Assembly (NCBI GenBank): GCA_029863105.1
Contig: JAOTWC010000089.1
Coordinates: 1-6,236, forward strand
Source: Gemmatimonadota bacterium
GTDB lineage: Bacteria; Gemmatimonadota; Gemmatimonadetes; Palauibacterales; Palauibacteraceae
Length of the DNA stretch: 6,236 nt
Direction: 5' to 3'
Shown here: piece after piece, positions 1-6,236 of the stretch
Layout of the letters: every line of letters begins with the position of its first letter
How positions within the stretch are numbered: the stretch's first letter is position 1
The notes under the pieces: generated by a model
The model's database searches: none
What the model was told of the DNA's origin: nothing
Seen by the model: only the letters and a program-made list of their open reading frames with translations
Made by a program: the position numbers and the translations under genes

Positions 1-301
1 ATTCGGTACGACGTCCGAAGGCGACGTGCTGCTGATCGATGAGGCGCTGACACCGGATTCCTCGCGATTCTGGCCCGCCGATGGATACGAACCTGGCCGA
101 ACGCCACCGTCACTCGATAAGCAGCCTGTCAGAGACTATCTGGAGACGCTCGTCACGAGCGGTACCTGGGATCGGCAGCCGCCTGCGCCAGACCTCCCGG
201 TCGATGTCGTCGAAGCCACCACGCGGCGCTACCGAGAGGCATATGCGAGGATCACGGGCAACGAGCTGCCGGAATTCACAAGACACACCATGGGAGGCTG
301 A
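1..301 (+). CDS. purC: Phosphoribosylaminoimidazole-succinocarboxamide synthase (SAICAR synthetase), C-terminal part
   Basis: PurC condenses CAIR with aspartate, using ATP, to give SAICAR in step 7 of de novo IMP synthesis in the cytoplasm. Only the last 99 codons are present; the gene is open at the left edge and is read from base 2. The visible part opens with FGTTSEGD and continues into the family signature DEALTPDSSRFW, then a SLDKQPVRDYLE segment, the usual nucleotide- and substrate-binding end of the fold, and a charged C-terminal helix (residues around RRYREAYARITG). The TPDSSRFW plus DKQ-RDYLE pattern with a long tail is typical of the roughly 290-300-residue SAICAR synthetases rather than the short (about 240-residue) PurC of B. 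subtilis or E. coli. The stop is TGA at 299-301. The last codons also carry the ribosome binding site of purS. No frameshift or damage is seen. The identification is secure; the full length cannot be judged. Confidence 0.96.
   Translation, partial: FGTTSEGDVLLIDEALTPDSSRFWPADGYEPGRTPPSLDKQPVRDYLETLVTSGTWDRQPPAPDLPVDVVEATTRRYREAYARITGNELPEFTRHTMGG
292..297 (+). promoter_or_regulatory. Ribosome binding site of purS
   Basis: GGGAGG lies inside the last codons of purC and is a near-perfect anti-16S match. The spacer to the proposed ATT start at 303 is 5 bases (298-302), which is a good distance. No ATG, GTG or TTG in the purS frame lies at a workable distance behind it. This site is the main reason for placing the purS start at 303. 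Confidence 0.7.
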
Positions 302-302
302 G

Positions 303-557
303 ATTCACTACGCGGTTCAAGTGCGGATTACGCCTAGACCGGGCATCCTGGATCCGGAGGGCGAGACGATCGGGCGGGCGCTCGGAACGCTTGGATACCA
401 GGGCGTGGAGAGTGTGCGCGCCGGACGCCTGATCAGCATGCGCATCGAGGCGGATGACGAGGCTTCGGCACGCGATTCGGTCGAGGGGATGTGCCAGCAG
501 TTGATCGCCAATCCGATCATCGAAGACTACTCCATCCTGATCGAAGACGCGGAATGA
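303..557 (+). CDS. purS: Phosphoribosylformylglycinamidine synthase subunit PurS
   Basis: PurS is the small bridging subunit of the PurLQS complex (FGAM synthetase, step 4). In known structures it forms a dimer that holds PurL and PurQ together for ammonia transfer. Read from 303 the product is 84 residues, the normal family size. It aligns over its full length with B. subtilis PurS: an opening beta strand (YAVQVRIT), ILDPEGETIGRALGTLGY (compare VLDPQG...), a VRAGR/I strand, EGMCQQLIANPIIEDY near residues 60-76, and an acidic end. The start is unusual: there is no ATG, GTG or TTG where homologs begin. ATT at 303 fits both the homologous start and the strong GGGAGG site. In-frame alternatives are ATG at 243, which adds 20 non-homologous residues translated from within purC, and GTG at 321, which removes the first strand and has no ribosome binding site. 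The stop TGA (555-557) overlaps purQ. The gene identity is very sure; the start is not. Confidence 0.9.
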   Translation: MHYAVQVRITPRPGILDPEGETIGRALGTLGYQGVESVRAGRLISMRIEADDEASARDSVEGMCQQLIANPIIEDYSILIEDAE

Positions 558-1261
558 TGCGCGTCGGCATCGTCCGATTCCCGGGTTCCAACTGCGACGC
601 CGACTGTGCCCGGGCCGTGCGTGAGGGCCTCGGCCAGGAGGCCCTGTTCCTGTGGCACAAGACGCACTCGCTGGAAGGTGCGGACGTGGTGCTGCTGCCA
701 GGCGGGTTCTCATATGGTGACCATCTCCGAGCGGGAGCCATCGCGAGATTCAGCCCCATCATGCAGGAGGTCGTCGATTTCGCCCGGGCTGGCGGGCCGG
801 TGATCGGAATCTGCAACGGGTTCCAGATTCTGTGCGAGGCACATCTTCTGCCGGGTGCGCTGATCCGCAACCGGGGGATTCGGTTTCGCCACCGCGACGT
901 ACACCTGAGAGTCGAGCGGACGGACACCGTGTTCACTCGCGCCTGTTGCGGCGGGCAGGTGTTGCGGATGCCAATCGCGCACGGTGAGGGCCAGTTTGTC
1001 GCGGACGTGGAGACCCTGGCTGAGCTGGAAGCCGATGGGCGCGTGGTCTTCCGGTACGTCGACGAGTCCGGCTGCGCAGCAGCGTCGGCGAACCCGAATG
1101 GATCGCAGAACGACATTGCCGGAATCTGCAACGGGGCTGGCAATGTCGTGGGCCTCATGCCCCACCCCGAGCGCGCCGTGTCCGACCTGCTGGGCTGTAA
1201 GGACGGGCTGCCGCTGTTCCGGTCCCTGTTGGCTGCGGTGCCGGAAGCCGTGGCCTCATGA
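554..1261 (+). CDS. purQ: Phosphoribosylformylglycinamidine synthase subunit PurQ (glutaminase)
   Basis: PurQ is a class I (triad) glutamine amidotransferase that hydrolyses glutamine and passes ammonia to PurL in step 4 of purine synthesis. The gene gives 235 residues, close to the usual 225-235. It opens with MMRVGIVRFPGSNCD, has the oxyanion/PGG segment LLPGGFSYGDHLRAGAIA, and the nucleophile elbow GICNGFQIL with catalytic Cys87 (codon 812-814). The triad is completed by the HPE motif, His204 and Glu206, in LMPHPERA; numbering is from the first Met. The first two codons are both ATG (554 and 557). I chose 554 because it gives the same ATGA overlap seen at the next two junctions; 557 would make the protein one residue shorter and matches homolog N-termini equally well. 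There is no convincing separate ribosome binding site, so translation is probably coupled to purS. The triad is intact and nothing is broken. Confidence 0.98.
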   Translation: MMRVGIVRFPGSNCDADCARAVREGLGQEALFLWHKTHSLEGADVVLLPGGFSYGDHLRAGAIARFSPIMQEVVDFARAGGPVIGICNGFQILCEAHLLPGALIRNRGIRFRHRDVHLRVERTDTVFTRACCGGQVLRMPIAHGEGQFVADVETLAELEADGRVVFRYVDESGCAAASANPNGSQNDIAGICNGAGNVVGLMPHPERAVSDLLGCKDGLPLFRSLLAAVPEAVAS

Positions 1262-3540
1262 CTACGGTCACGCAGAGCCCCGCTGACCACACCAGGACCC
1301 GGATTACACCGGCCGTCGTTGCCGAGCACGGTCTTTCCGTGTCGGAGTTCGATCAGATCGTGGGCATACTTGGACGCGAGCCGACGATCGAGGAGCTTGG
1401 CATCTTTTCGGCCATGTGGTCCGAGCACTGCGGATACAAGAACTCGCGTCCGCTTCTCAAGACGTTGCCTGTCGAGGGACCGCGTCTCGTCCAGGGACCT
1501 GGAGAGAATGCGGGAGTGATCGACGCGGGTGACGGATGGGGCGTGGCCTTCAAGGTCGAGTCCCACAACCACCCGTCGGCGGTCGAACCCTACCAGGGCG
1601 CCGCAACGGGCGTCGGCGGAATTCTCCGCGACGTGTTCACGATGGGGGCCCGGCCGGTGGCCGTGCTGGACAGCCTCCGGTTCGGCTCGCTGGATTCGCC
1701 GCGATCGCGCTTCTTGATGGACGGCGTCGTGCGGGGAATCGGCGATTACGGAAACTGCGTCGGCGTGCCCACTGTCGGTGGCGAGACGGTCTTCGATCCG
1801 GTCTACGAGAAGAACCCACTGGTCAACGCCATGTGCATCGGAGTCCTTCGGCTCGACCGGCTGGTCCGCGGACGCGCCGACGGCGTGGGGAATCCCGTGA
1901 TGGCGGTAGGTGCACGGACCGGGCGCGACGGCATACACGGTGCGACGTTCGCGTCAGCCGATCTCGACGAAGGAAGCGACCGCCGACCGCAGGTGCAGGT
2001 CGGCGACCCGTTCACCGAAAAACTGTTGCTCGAGGCGACGCTCGAGCTGATCGACCGGGACCTGCTCGTCGGCATCCAGGACATGGGAGCCGCCGGTCTG
2101 ACATCCAGCGCGGCCGAAATGGCGGCGCGCTCGGGCTCGGGGATCGATATCGACGTGGATCGCTTGCCGGTCCGCGAGAGCGGAATGACAGCCTACGAGA
2201 TGCTGCTGTCGGAGTCGCAGGAGCGCATGCTGCTCGTAGCCCGGCCGGAACGGGTCGACGAGGTCACCGCGGTACTCGGGCGGTGGGAGCTTCAGGCCGC
2301 GGTCATCGGGCACGTGACGGACGATGGTCTGTTTCGCGTACGCCGCGGCGCCGAGGTGGTCGCGGAGATCCCGGTGGAGCCGCTGGTGGACTCGTGTCCC
2401 ACGTATGTGCGCGATGGCGTCGAGGACCCGGCGATTGCCGAGTTGCGCACCCACGATTTGTCTGCCCTGGCGCATTTGGAAACCGACGACGAAGCCACGG
2501 AGGTTCTCCTCGCGCTGCTGGACTCCCCGTCGATCGCTTCGCGGGCATGGATCTACGAGCAATACGACGCGAGTGTGCAGACGAACACGGCCGCCGGCCC
2601 CGGTTCGGATGCGGCTGTTCTCCGGCTCGGAGACACGGAGCGCGGCATCGCCGCCGCAATCGATGGCAACGGCCGTTACGTCTATCTTGCGCCGCGGACC
2701 GGCGCCCGCATCGCGGTGTGTGAAGCGGCACGCAATGTGGCCTGCTCGGGCGCTCGCCCGGTAGCGATCACGAATTGCCTCAACTTCGGCAATCCGCTGG
2801 GAGCCGCCGTCTACTACCAGTTGAGCGAGGCCGTGGCAGGCATTGGAGAGGCCTGCCGGGCCCTCGGGACTCCCGTGTCCGGTGGAAACGTCTCGTTGTA
2901 CAACGAGACACCGTCCGGACCGATATACCCGACACCGGTCATCGGCATGGTCGGCGTCATCGAGTCGATCGATCAGCGAGTTCCGTCCGCGTTCCGCGGG
3001 CAGGATGACGTCATCCTGCTGGTGGGCGAGACGCGCGAGGAAATCGGCGGGTCAGAGTATCTGGCGGTAATCCACGATCGGGTCGCGGGAACGCCCCCGG
3101 CCATCGACCTGGACGAGGCCGCTCGCCTGGTCGAATTTCTCGTCGCCGGCGCCGCCGCCAACCTGTTTCGCAGCGCCCACGATTGTTCGGACGGCGGGAT
3201 GGCCATCGCCCTGGCCGAGGCCGCGATCGGTGCCGACGGCGGAGCCCGATCCATCGCTGTCGAGCTGGAGTTGAGGTGTTCCCCCGCAGCCGCCTTGTTC
3301 GGCGAATCGCAGAATCGCGTGCTGTTATCCGCCGACCCGGCGCGCGTCGACGCCATCGGCGATTTGTGTGTGGCTCATGGCCTGACCTGGCAGCGCATCG
3401 GGACTGTGGGTCCCGTCGGGGGAAACTGGCGGTGTTCGATCGGTGAGCGGACAATCGATCTGCCCGTCGACGACCTGCGCCGTGTATTCGAACGCGCCCT
3501 TCCCCGCCGGATGGAAGACATGGCGGGGCTGAACGCATGA
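1258..3540 (+). CDS. purL: Phosphoribosylformylglycinamidine synthase subunit PurL (small type)
   Basis: This is the synthetase subunit of FGAM synthetase: it uses ATP to activate FGAR and amidates it with ammonia delivered from PurQ. At 760 residues it is the small PurL that needs separate PurS and PurQ, not the roughly 1300-residue fused enzyme. Recognisable segments in order are the N-terminal helix region (8-50), MWSEHCGYKNSR with the conserved catalytic-region His57 (53-64), GPGENAG (80-86), KVESHNHPSAVEPYQGAATG (99-118), IRD-like LRDVFTMGARPVA (123-135), the second-half metal/nucleotide segment GIQDMGAAGLTSSA (272-285), SESQERM (318-324), then the duplicated half: NTAAGPGSDAAVL (443-455), TNCLNFGNP (505-513), SGGNVSLYNE (541-550) and HDCSDGGMA (641-649). 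The two AIRS-like halves are both complete. The start overlaps the purQ stop by 4 bases (ATGA); only a weak GGAAG at 1243-1247 precedes it, so translational coupling is likely. The stop overlaps purF by 4 bases. Confidence 0.99.
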   Translation: MTTVTQSPADHTRTRITPAVVAEHGLSVSEFDQIVGILGREPTIEELGIFSAMWSEHCGYKNSRPLLKTLPVEGPRLVQGPGENAGVIDAGDGWGVAFKVESHNHPSAVEPYQGAATGVGGILRDVFTMGARPVAVLDSLRFGSLDSPRSRFLMDGVVRGIGDYGNCVGVPTVGGETVFDPVYEKNPLVNAMCIGVLRLDRLVRGRADGVGNPVMAVGARTGRDGIHGATFASADLDEGSDRRPQVQVGDPFTEKLLLEATLELIDRDLLVGIQDMGAAGLTSSAAEMAARSGSGIDIDVDRLPVRESGMTAYEMLLSESQERMLLVARPERVDEVTAVLGRWELQAAVIGHVTDDGLFRVRRGAEVVAEIPVEPLVDSCPTYVRDGVEDPAIAELRTHDLSALAHLETDDEATEVLLALLDSPSIASRAWIYEQYDASVQTNTAAGPGSDAAVLRLGDTERGIAAAIDGNGRYVYLAPRTGARIAVCEAARNVACSGARPVAITNCLNFGNPLGAAVYYQLSEAVAGIGEACRALGTPVSGGNVSLYNETPSGPIYPTPVIGMVGVIESIDQRVPSAFRGQDDVILLVGETREEIGGSEYLAVIHDRVAGTPPAIDLDEAARLVEFLVAGAAANLFRSAHDCSDGGMAIALAEAAIGADGGARSIAVELELRCSPAAALFGESQNRVLLSADPARVDAIGDLCVAHGLTWQRIGTVGPVGGNWRCSIGERTIDLPVDDLRRVFERALPRRMEDMAGLNA

Positions 3541-4964
3541 ACTGGCGTCTGCCGACCTGGCGGGATGACGACCGTGTTCGCGACGAATGCGGGATCGTGG
3601 CGATCAGCGGCACCGCGCGGGCTTCGCAGCTCGCCTTCCTGGGCCTGTACGCACTGCAGCACCGGGGCCAGGAGAGCTGTGGCGTTGTTTCGATCGACGA
3701 GTCCGGCGGCGCACACTCCCACAAGGCGATGGGCCTGGTTGCCGACGCGTTCGACGACGCGACACTGGCTCGTCTGGCGGGTTCGATGGCGCTCGGTCAC
3801 TGCCGCTACTCGACCGCCGGTACGTCGAGCCTGGGCAATGCGCAGCCCGTGGTGGTCAACTACCGCCACGGCAACATGACGCTGGCGCACAACGGCACGC
3901 TGACCAACGCGCTCGAACTCCGCGACCGGCTTACCAAACAGGGTGCCATCTTCCAGACGGATAGCGATTCGGAGGCGGTGATCCATCTGATCGCCCGGTC
4001 GCGGCGTGATTCGCCCGACGAGCAGCTGAATGAGGCCCTGTCACAGCTTGCGGGTGCCTTCTCCATCGTGATGAGCATCGGGGAGACGGTCTACGCGCTG
4101 CGCGATGCGCGCGGCTTTCGGCCACTCGTTCTCGGACGCATCGAAGACGCGGCGGTCGTGGCATCGGAGACGTGCGCTCTCGATATCATGGGTGCGGACT
4201 ACGTGCGCGACATTCAGCCGGGAGAGGTGCTGAAGATCCGGGACGGGATCGTCACCAGTTTGCCCCCGCTGGCGCCCCAACCGCACTCCCCGTGTCTGTT
4301 CGAGCTCGTGTACTTCGCGCGGCCGGATTCGCGCATCGGTGGCTGTAGCGTCGATGCCGCCCGGCGCTCGTTTGGAAGGCAGCTGGCGCGGGAACAGCCG
4401 GTCGAGGCCGACTGCGTATTCGCCGTTCCCGACTCGTCCAACTCAGCCGCCCTGGGCTACGCAGAGGAATCCGGCATTCCCTACGAGCTCGCCTTGATCA
4501 GGAATCACTACGTGGGCCGTACATTCATTCATCCCACGCAGACGGCGCGCGACTTCAAGGTGCGGGTCAAATACAACCCGGTGCGCGAATTGATCGATGG
4601 ACGGCGGGTGATCGTCGTTGACGATTCCCTCGTGCGTGGAACTACGAGCCGGGGTCTCGTGGCACTGCTTCGCGAGCACGGCGCGCGGGAGATCCACTTT
4701 CGGATCGCTTCACCGCCGATCATCTCGCCGTGCTACTACGGGATCGACATGCCAACGAGGGAGGAACTCATCGGCTCCAGCCACTCTGTCGAACAGATAG
4801 GCGAGCATCTGGGCGTCGACACGCTTGGCTATCTGTCGCTGGGCGGCATGGAACGAGTGGTCAGGGAGTTCGGTCCGTTCTGCAACGCATGCTGGACGGG
4901 AGATTATCCTGCGCCGCTGTTTGATCTTGAATCGGCGCAGACCACCGCAAGGCTGAGCGGCTGA
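3537..4964 (+). CDS. purF: Amidophosphoribosyltransferase (glutamine PRPP amidotransferase), [4Fe-4S] type
   Basis: PurF converts PRPP and glutamine to phosphoribosylamine, glutamate and PPi, the first committed step of purine synthesis. The product is 475 residues, almost the same as B. subtilis PurF (476). An N-terminal Ntn glutaminase domain starts at Cys18 in DECGIVAI; the 17 residues before it look like a self-cleaved propeptide. It continues through LQHRGQES (40-47), GHCRYSTAG (87-95) and LAHNGTLTNA (116-125). The C-terminal phosphoribosyltransferase domain carries VPDSS (297-301), SGIPYE (312-317), RNHYVGRTFI (322-331) and the PRPP loop VIVVDDSLVRGTTS (358-371). Cys253, Cys399, Cys449 and Cys452 match the four [4Fe-4S] ligands of B. 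subtilis PurF in position and context (SPCLFE, SPCYYG, FCNACW). The start shares ATGA with the purL stop, with only GGGG at 3525-3528 as a weak ribosome binding site. ppdK follows after 3 bases. In B. subtilis purine nucleotides inhibit the enzyme allosterically; this is likely but not tested here. Confidence 0.99.
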   Translation: MNWRLPTWRDDDRVRDECGIVAISGTARASQLAFLGLYALQHRGQESCGVVSIDESGGAHSHKAMGLVADAFDDATLARLAGSMALGHCRYSTAGTSSLGNAQPVVVNYRHGNMTLAHNGTLTNALELRDRLTKQGAIFQTDSDSEAVIHLIARSRRDSPDEQLNEALSQLAGAFSIVMSIGETVYALRDARGFRPLVLGRIEDAAVVASETCALDIMGADYVRDIQPGEVLKIRDGIVTSLPPLAPQPHSPCLFELVYFARPDSRIGGCSVDAARRSFGRQLAREQPVEADCVFAVPDSSNSAALGYAEESGIPYELALIRNHYVGRTFIHPTQTARDFKVRVKYNPVRELIDGRRVIVVDDSLVRGTTSRGLVALLREHGAREIHFRIASPPIISPCYYGIDMPTREELIGSSHSVEQIGEHLGVDTLGYLSLGGMERVVREFGPFCNACWTGDYPAPLFDLESAQTTARLSG

Positions 4965-4967
4965 TTC

Positions 4968-6236
4968 ATGTTCGTCTACCTGTTCGGACGGGGACATGCC
5001 GATGGGTCGGCGGATCACAAGCTGTTGCTGGGAGGCAAGGGGGCCAACCTGGCGGAAATGACGAATCTGGGCATCCCTGTCCCCCCCGGATTCACGCTCA
5101 CGACGGAAGTCTGCCGGCAGCACCTGATGAGCCACGCCTTCCCGGAGGGCCTCGAGAGTGAAGTAGCCCAGGCGATGGAGCGACTCGAGGAGTTCACGGG
5201 TAAGAAGTTCGGGGGTCGTGAGGACCCGCTGCTCCTGTCGGTTCGTTCGGGCGCGGCGATTTCGATGCCCGGTATGATGGACACGGTTCTCAACCTGGGC
5301 CTCAACGACGACACCGTTCGTGGGCTGGCCCAGGCCTCCGGAGATGAGCGGTTCGCCTGGGACTCGTACCGACGCTTCCTCCAGATGTACTCGGAAGTCG
5401 TGCTCGGTGTCGACCACCAGCTGTTCGAATCGCGCCTTGCGCGACTGAGGGTCGACGCCGGTGTCCAGGATGACGGCGACCTCGGGCCCGACGAATTGCG
5501 GGCCCTCGTGGCGGACTTTCGCGCTGTGGTTGAGGAACACGCCACGAGACCGTTTCCGCATGAGCCCCGCGACCAGCTGTGGGGAGCGATCGAGGCGGTA
5601 TTCCAGAGCTGGCGCACCCCACGGGCAATGGCCTACCGCAAAGCGAACGGGATCCCCCACGACCTCGGAACCGCCGTAAACGTGCAGGCCATGGTGTACG
5701 GAAACCGGGGATCGTCGAGCGGCACGGGCGTCGCGTTCACGCGGAACCCGTCCACCGGTGAGCGGCTGATGTTCGGCGAGTTCCTGGTGAACGCCCAGGG
5801 CGAGGACGTCGTGGCCGGAATCCGTGACCCGATCCCGATCGAGCAGATGGGTGAGCGACTCGGCCGATCCTATGATCAACTGGTCGAAACGGCGCAGCGG
5901 CTGGAGGCACACTACAAGAACATGCAGGACCTCGAGTTCACCGTTGAGGACGGTACTCTCTACCTCCTGCAGACCCGTGACGGAAAGCGGACGGCCCGAG
6001 CTGCGGTGCGGATTGCGGTGGAGATGGTCGAAGAGGGCCTGATCGGCCGACGCGAGGCGCTGTTGCGAGTCGATCCCGACCGGATCGAAGAGGTGCTCCA
6101 TTCGACGGTGGACCCCGACGCCGTGTTCACCCCCCTCGCGGTGGGCAATCCCGCGTCCCCCGGGGCAGCTTCGGGTCGAGTGGTGTTCACGGCGGCCGAG
6201 GCCGTCGAGCAGGCGGGGGCCGGGGAGGACGTAATC
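4968..6236 (+). CDS. ppdK: Pyruvate,phosphate dikinase, N-terminal part
   Basis: PpdK interconverts ATP + Pi + pyruvate and AMP + PPi + phosphoenolpyruvate through a phosphohistidine carried on a swivelling domain. The first 423 codons are present; the gene runs off the right edge, and the family is usually about 870-900 residues. It opens with MFVYLFGRGHADG, matching the family N-terminus (compare KWVYKF in Clostridium symbiosum), which supports this ATG. The nucleotide-binding domain shows LLLGGKGANLAEMTNLG with ATP-contacting Lys24, SVRSGAAISMPGMMDT with Arg93, the glycine-rich loop GSSSGTGVAFTRNPSTGE (248-265), NAQGEDVVAG, and LEFT...LLQTRDGKRT with Glu323 and Arg337, which fall at nearly the same numbers as in C. 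symbiosum PPDK. GNPASPGAASG (393-403) starts the phosphohistidine domain; the catalytic His lies beyond the window. SVRSGAAISMPGMM and the overall order exclude PEP synthase (PpsA). The start is 3 bases after the purF stop with no clear ribosome binding site, suggesting co-transcription with the pur genes. Confidence 0.97.
   Translation, partial: MFVYLFGRGHADGSADHKLLLGGKGANLAEMTNLGIPVPPGFTLTTEVCRQHLMSHAFPEGLESEVAQAMERLEEFTGKKFGGREDPLLLSVRSGAAISMPGMMDTVLNLGLNDDTVRGLAQASGDERFAWDSYRRFLQMYSEVVLGVDHQLFESRLARLRVDAGVQDDGDLGPDELRALVADFRAVVEEHATRPFPHEPRDQLWGAIEAVFQSWRTPRAMAYRKANGIPHDLGTAVNVQAMVYGNRGSSSGTGVAFTRNPSTGERLMFGEFLVNAQGEDVVAGIRDPIPIEQMGERLGRSYDQLVETAQRLEAHYKNMQDLEFTVEDGTLYLLQTRDGKRTARAAVRIAVEMVEEGLIGRREALLRVDPDRIEEVLHSTVDPDAVFTPLAVGNPASPGAASGRVVFTAAEAVEQAGAGEDVI

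Noticed and set aside
81..302. N-terminal extension of PurS reading back through purC
   Set aside because: The extra residues come from the purC coding region in a different frame and do not resemble PurS; family length and the GGGAGG site point to 303.
491..553. Upstream GTG that would lengthen PurQ by 21 residues
   Set aside because: The added residues lie within purS, have no family resemblance, and homologs begin at the M(M)RVGIVRFPGSNCD point. The ATGA overlap at 554 also matches the other junctions.
517..1938. Long minus-strand open frame (473 codons) opposite purQ and the start of purL
   Set aside because: It lies wholly opposite two strongly conserved genes, crosses their junction, shows no recognisable domain and is rich in Arg, Ser and Pro. 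This is the usual antisense shadow in GC-rich coding DNA.
1536..2723. Open frame of 395 codons in another + frame within purL
   Set aside because: It is extremely rich in Arg and Gly with no domain, and lies entirely inside the conserved purL frame; it is a frame shadow.
4965..4967. Possible terminator or promoter between purF and ppdK
   Set aside because: The gap is 3 bases. No stem-loop followed by a T run and no convincing -35/-10 pair was seen in the flanking coding sequence.
4710..6101. Long minus-strand open frame (463 codons) opposite the end of purF and ppdK
   Set aside because: It spans the purF-ppdK boundary, opposite clear PurF and PpdK motifs, and its product shows no known motif or segment structure.
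6144..6176. GNPASPGAASG in PpdK in place of the more common G(L)PASPGAA
   Set aside because: This is a single substitution in a linker leading into the phosphohistidine domain; the catalytic residues in view are intact, so it does not suggest altered function.

Overview
The window is a tightly packed stretch of a de novo purine biosynthesis operon on the + strand, followed by the start of a pyruvate,phosphate dikinase gene. It comes from a GC-rich bacterium whose codons favour G or C at the third position. No rRNA, tRNA or lineage marker is present, so placement is weak. The long-type PurC C-terminus, the small-PurL/PurS/PurQ system and the B. subtilis-type [4Fe-4S] PurF would fit several groups (Gemmatimonadota, Acidobacteriota, Actinobacteriota, former Deltaproteobacteria). 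The short-PurC/large-PurL arrangement of enterobacteria is excluded.

Layout: the 3' end of purC (1-301), purS (303-557), purQ (554-1261), purL (1258-3540), purF (3537-4964), then ppdK (4968 to the right edge, cut off). purC and purS are 1 base apart if the proposed ATT start is right. purS/purQ, purQ/purL and purL/purF all overlap by 4 bases (ATGA), and purF and ppdK are 3 bases apart. There is therefore no room for an internal promoter, riboswitch or terminator between genes. I found no RNA gene, mobile element, CRISPR array or gene on the minus strand. The operon's promoter must lie to the left, outside the window.

How the genes work together: PurF makes phosphoribosylamine from PRPP and glutamine, the first committed step. 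PurS, PurQ and PurL form the three-subunit FGAM synthetase of step 4: PurQ releases ammonia from glutamine, PurL uses ATP to amidate FGAR, and PurS bridges them. PurC adds aspartate at step 7. PpdK is not a purine enzyme; it interconverts ATP + Pi + pyruvate and AMP + PPi + PEP. Its tight coupling to purF is the least expected part of the layout, because PurF releases PPi and the pathway leads to AMP.

Most of the region is ordinary conserved metabolism and I do not see an undescribed system. The points worth a second look are the missing canonical start codon of purS (best explained by ATT at 303 behind a strong ribosome binding site), the purF-ppdK junction, and the complete set of iron-sulfur and propeptide residues in PurF.
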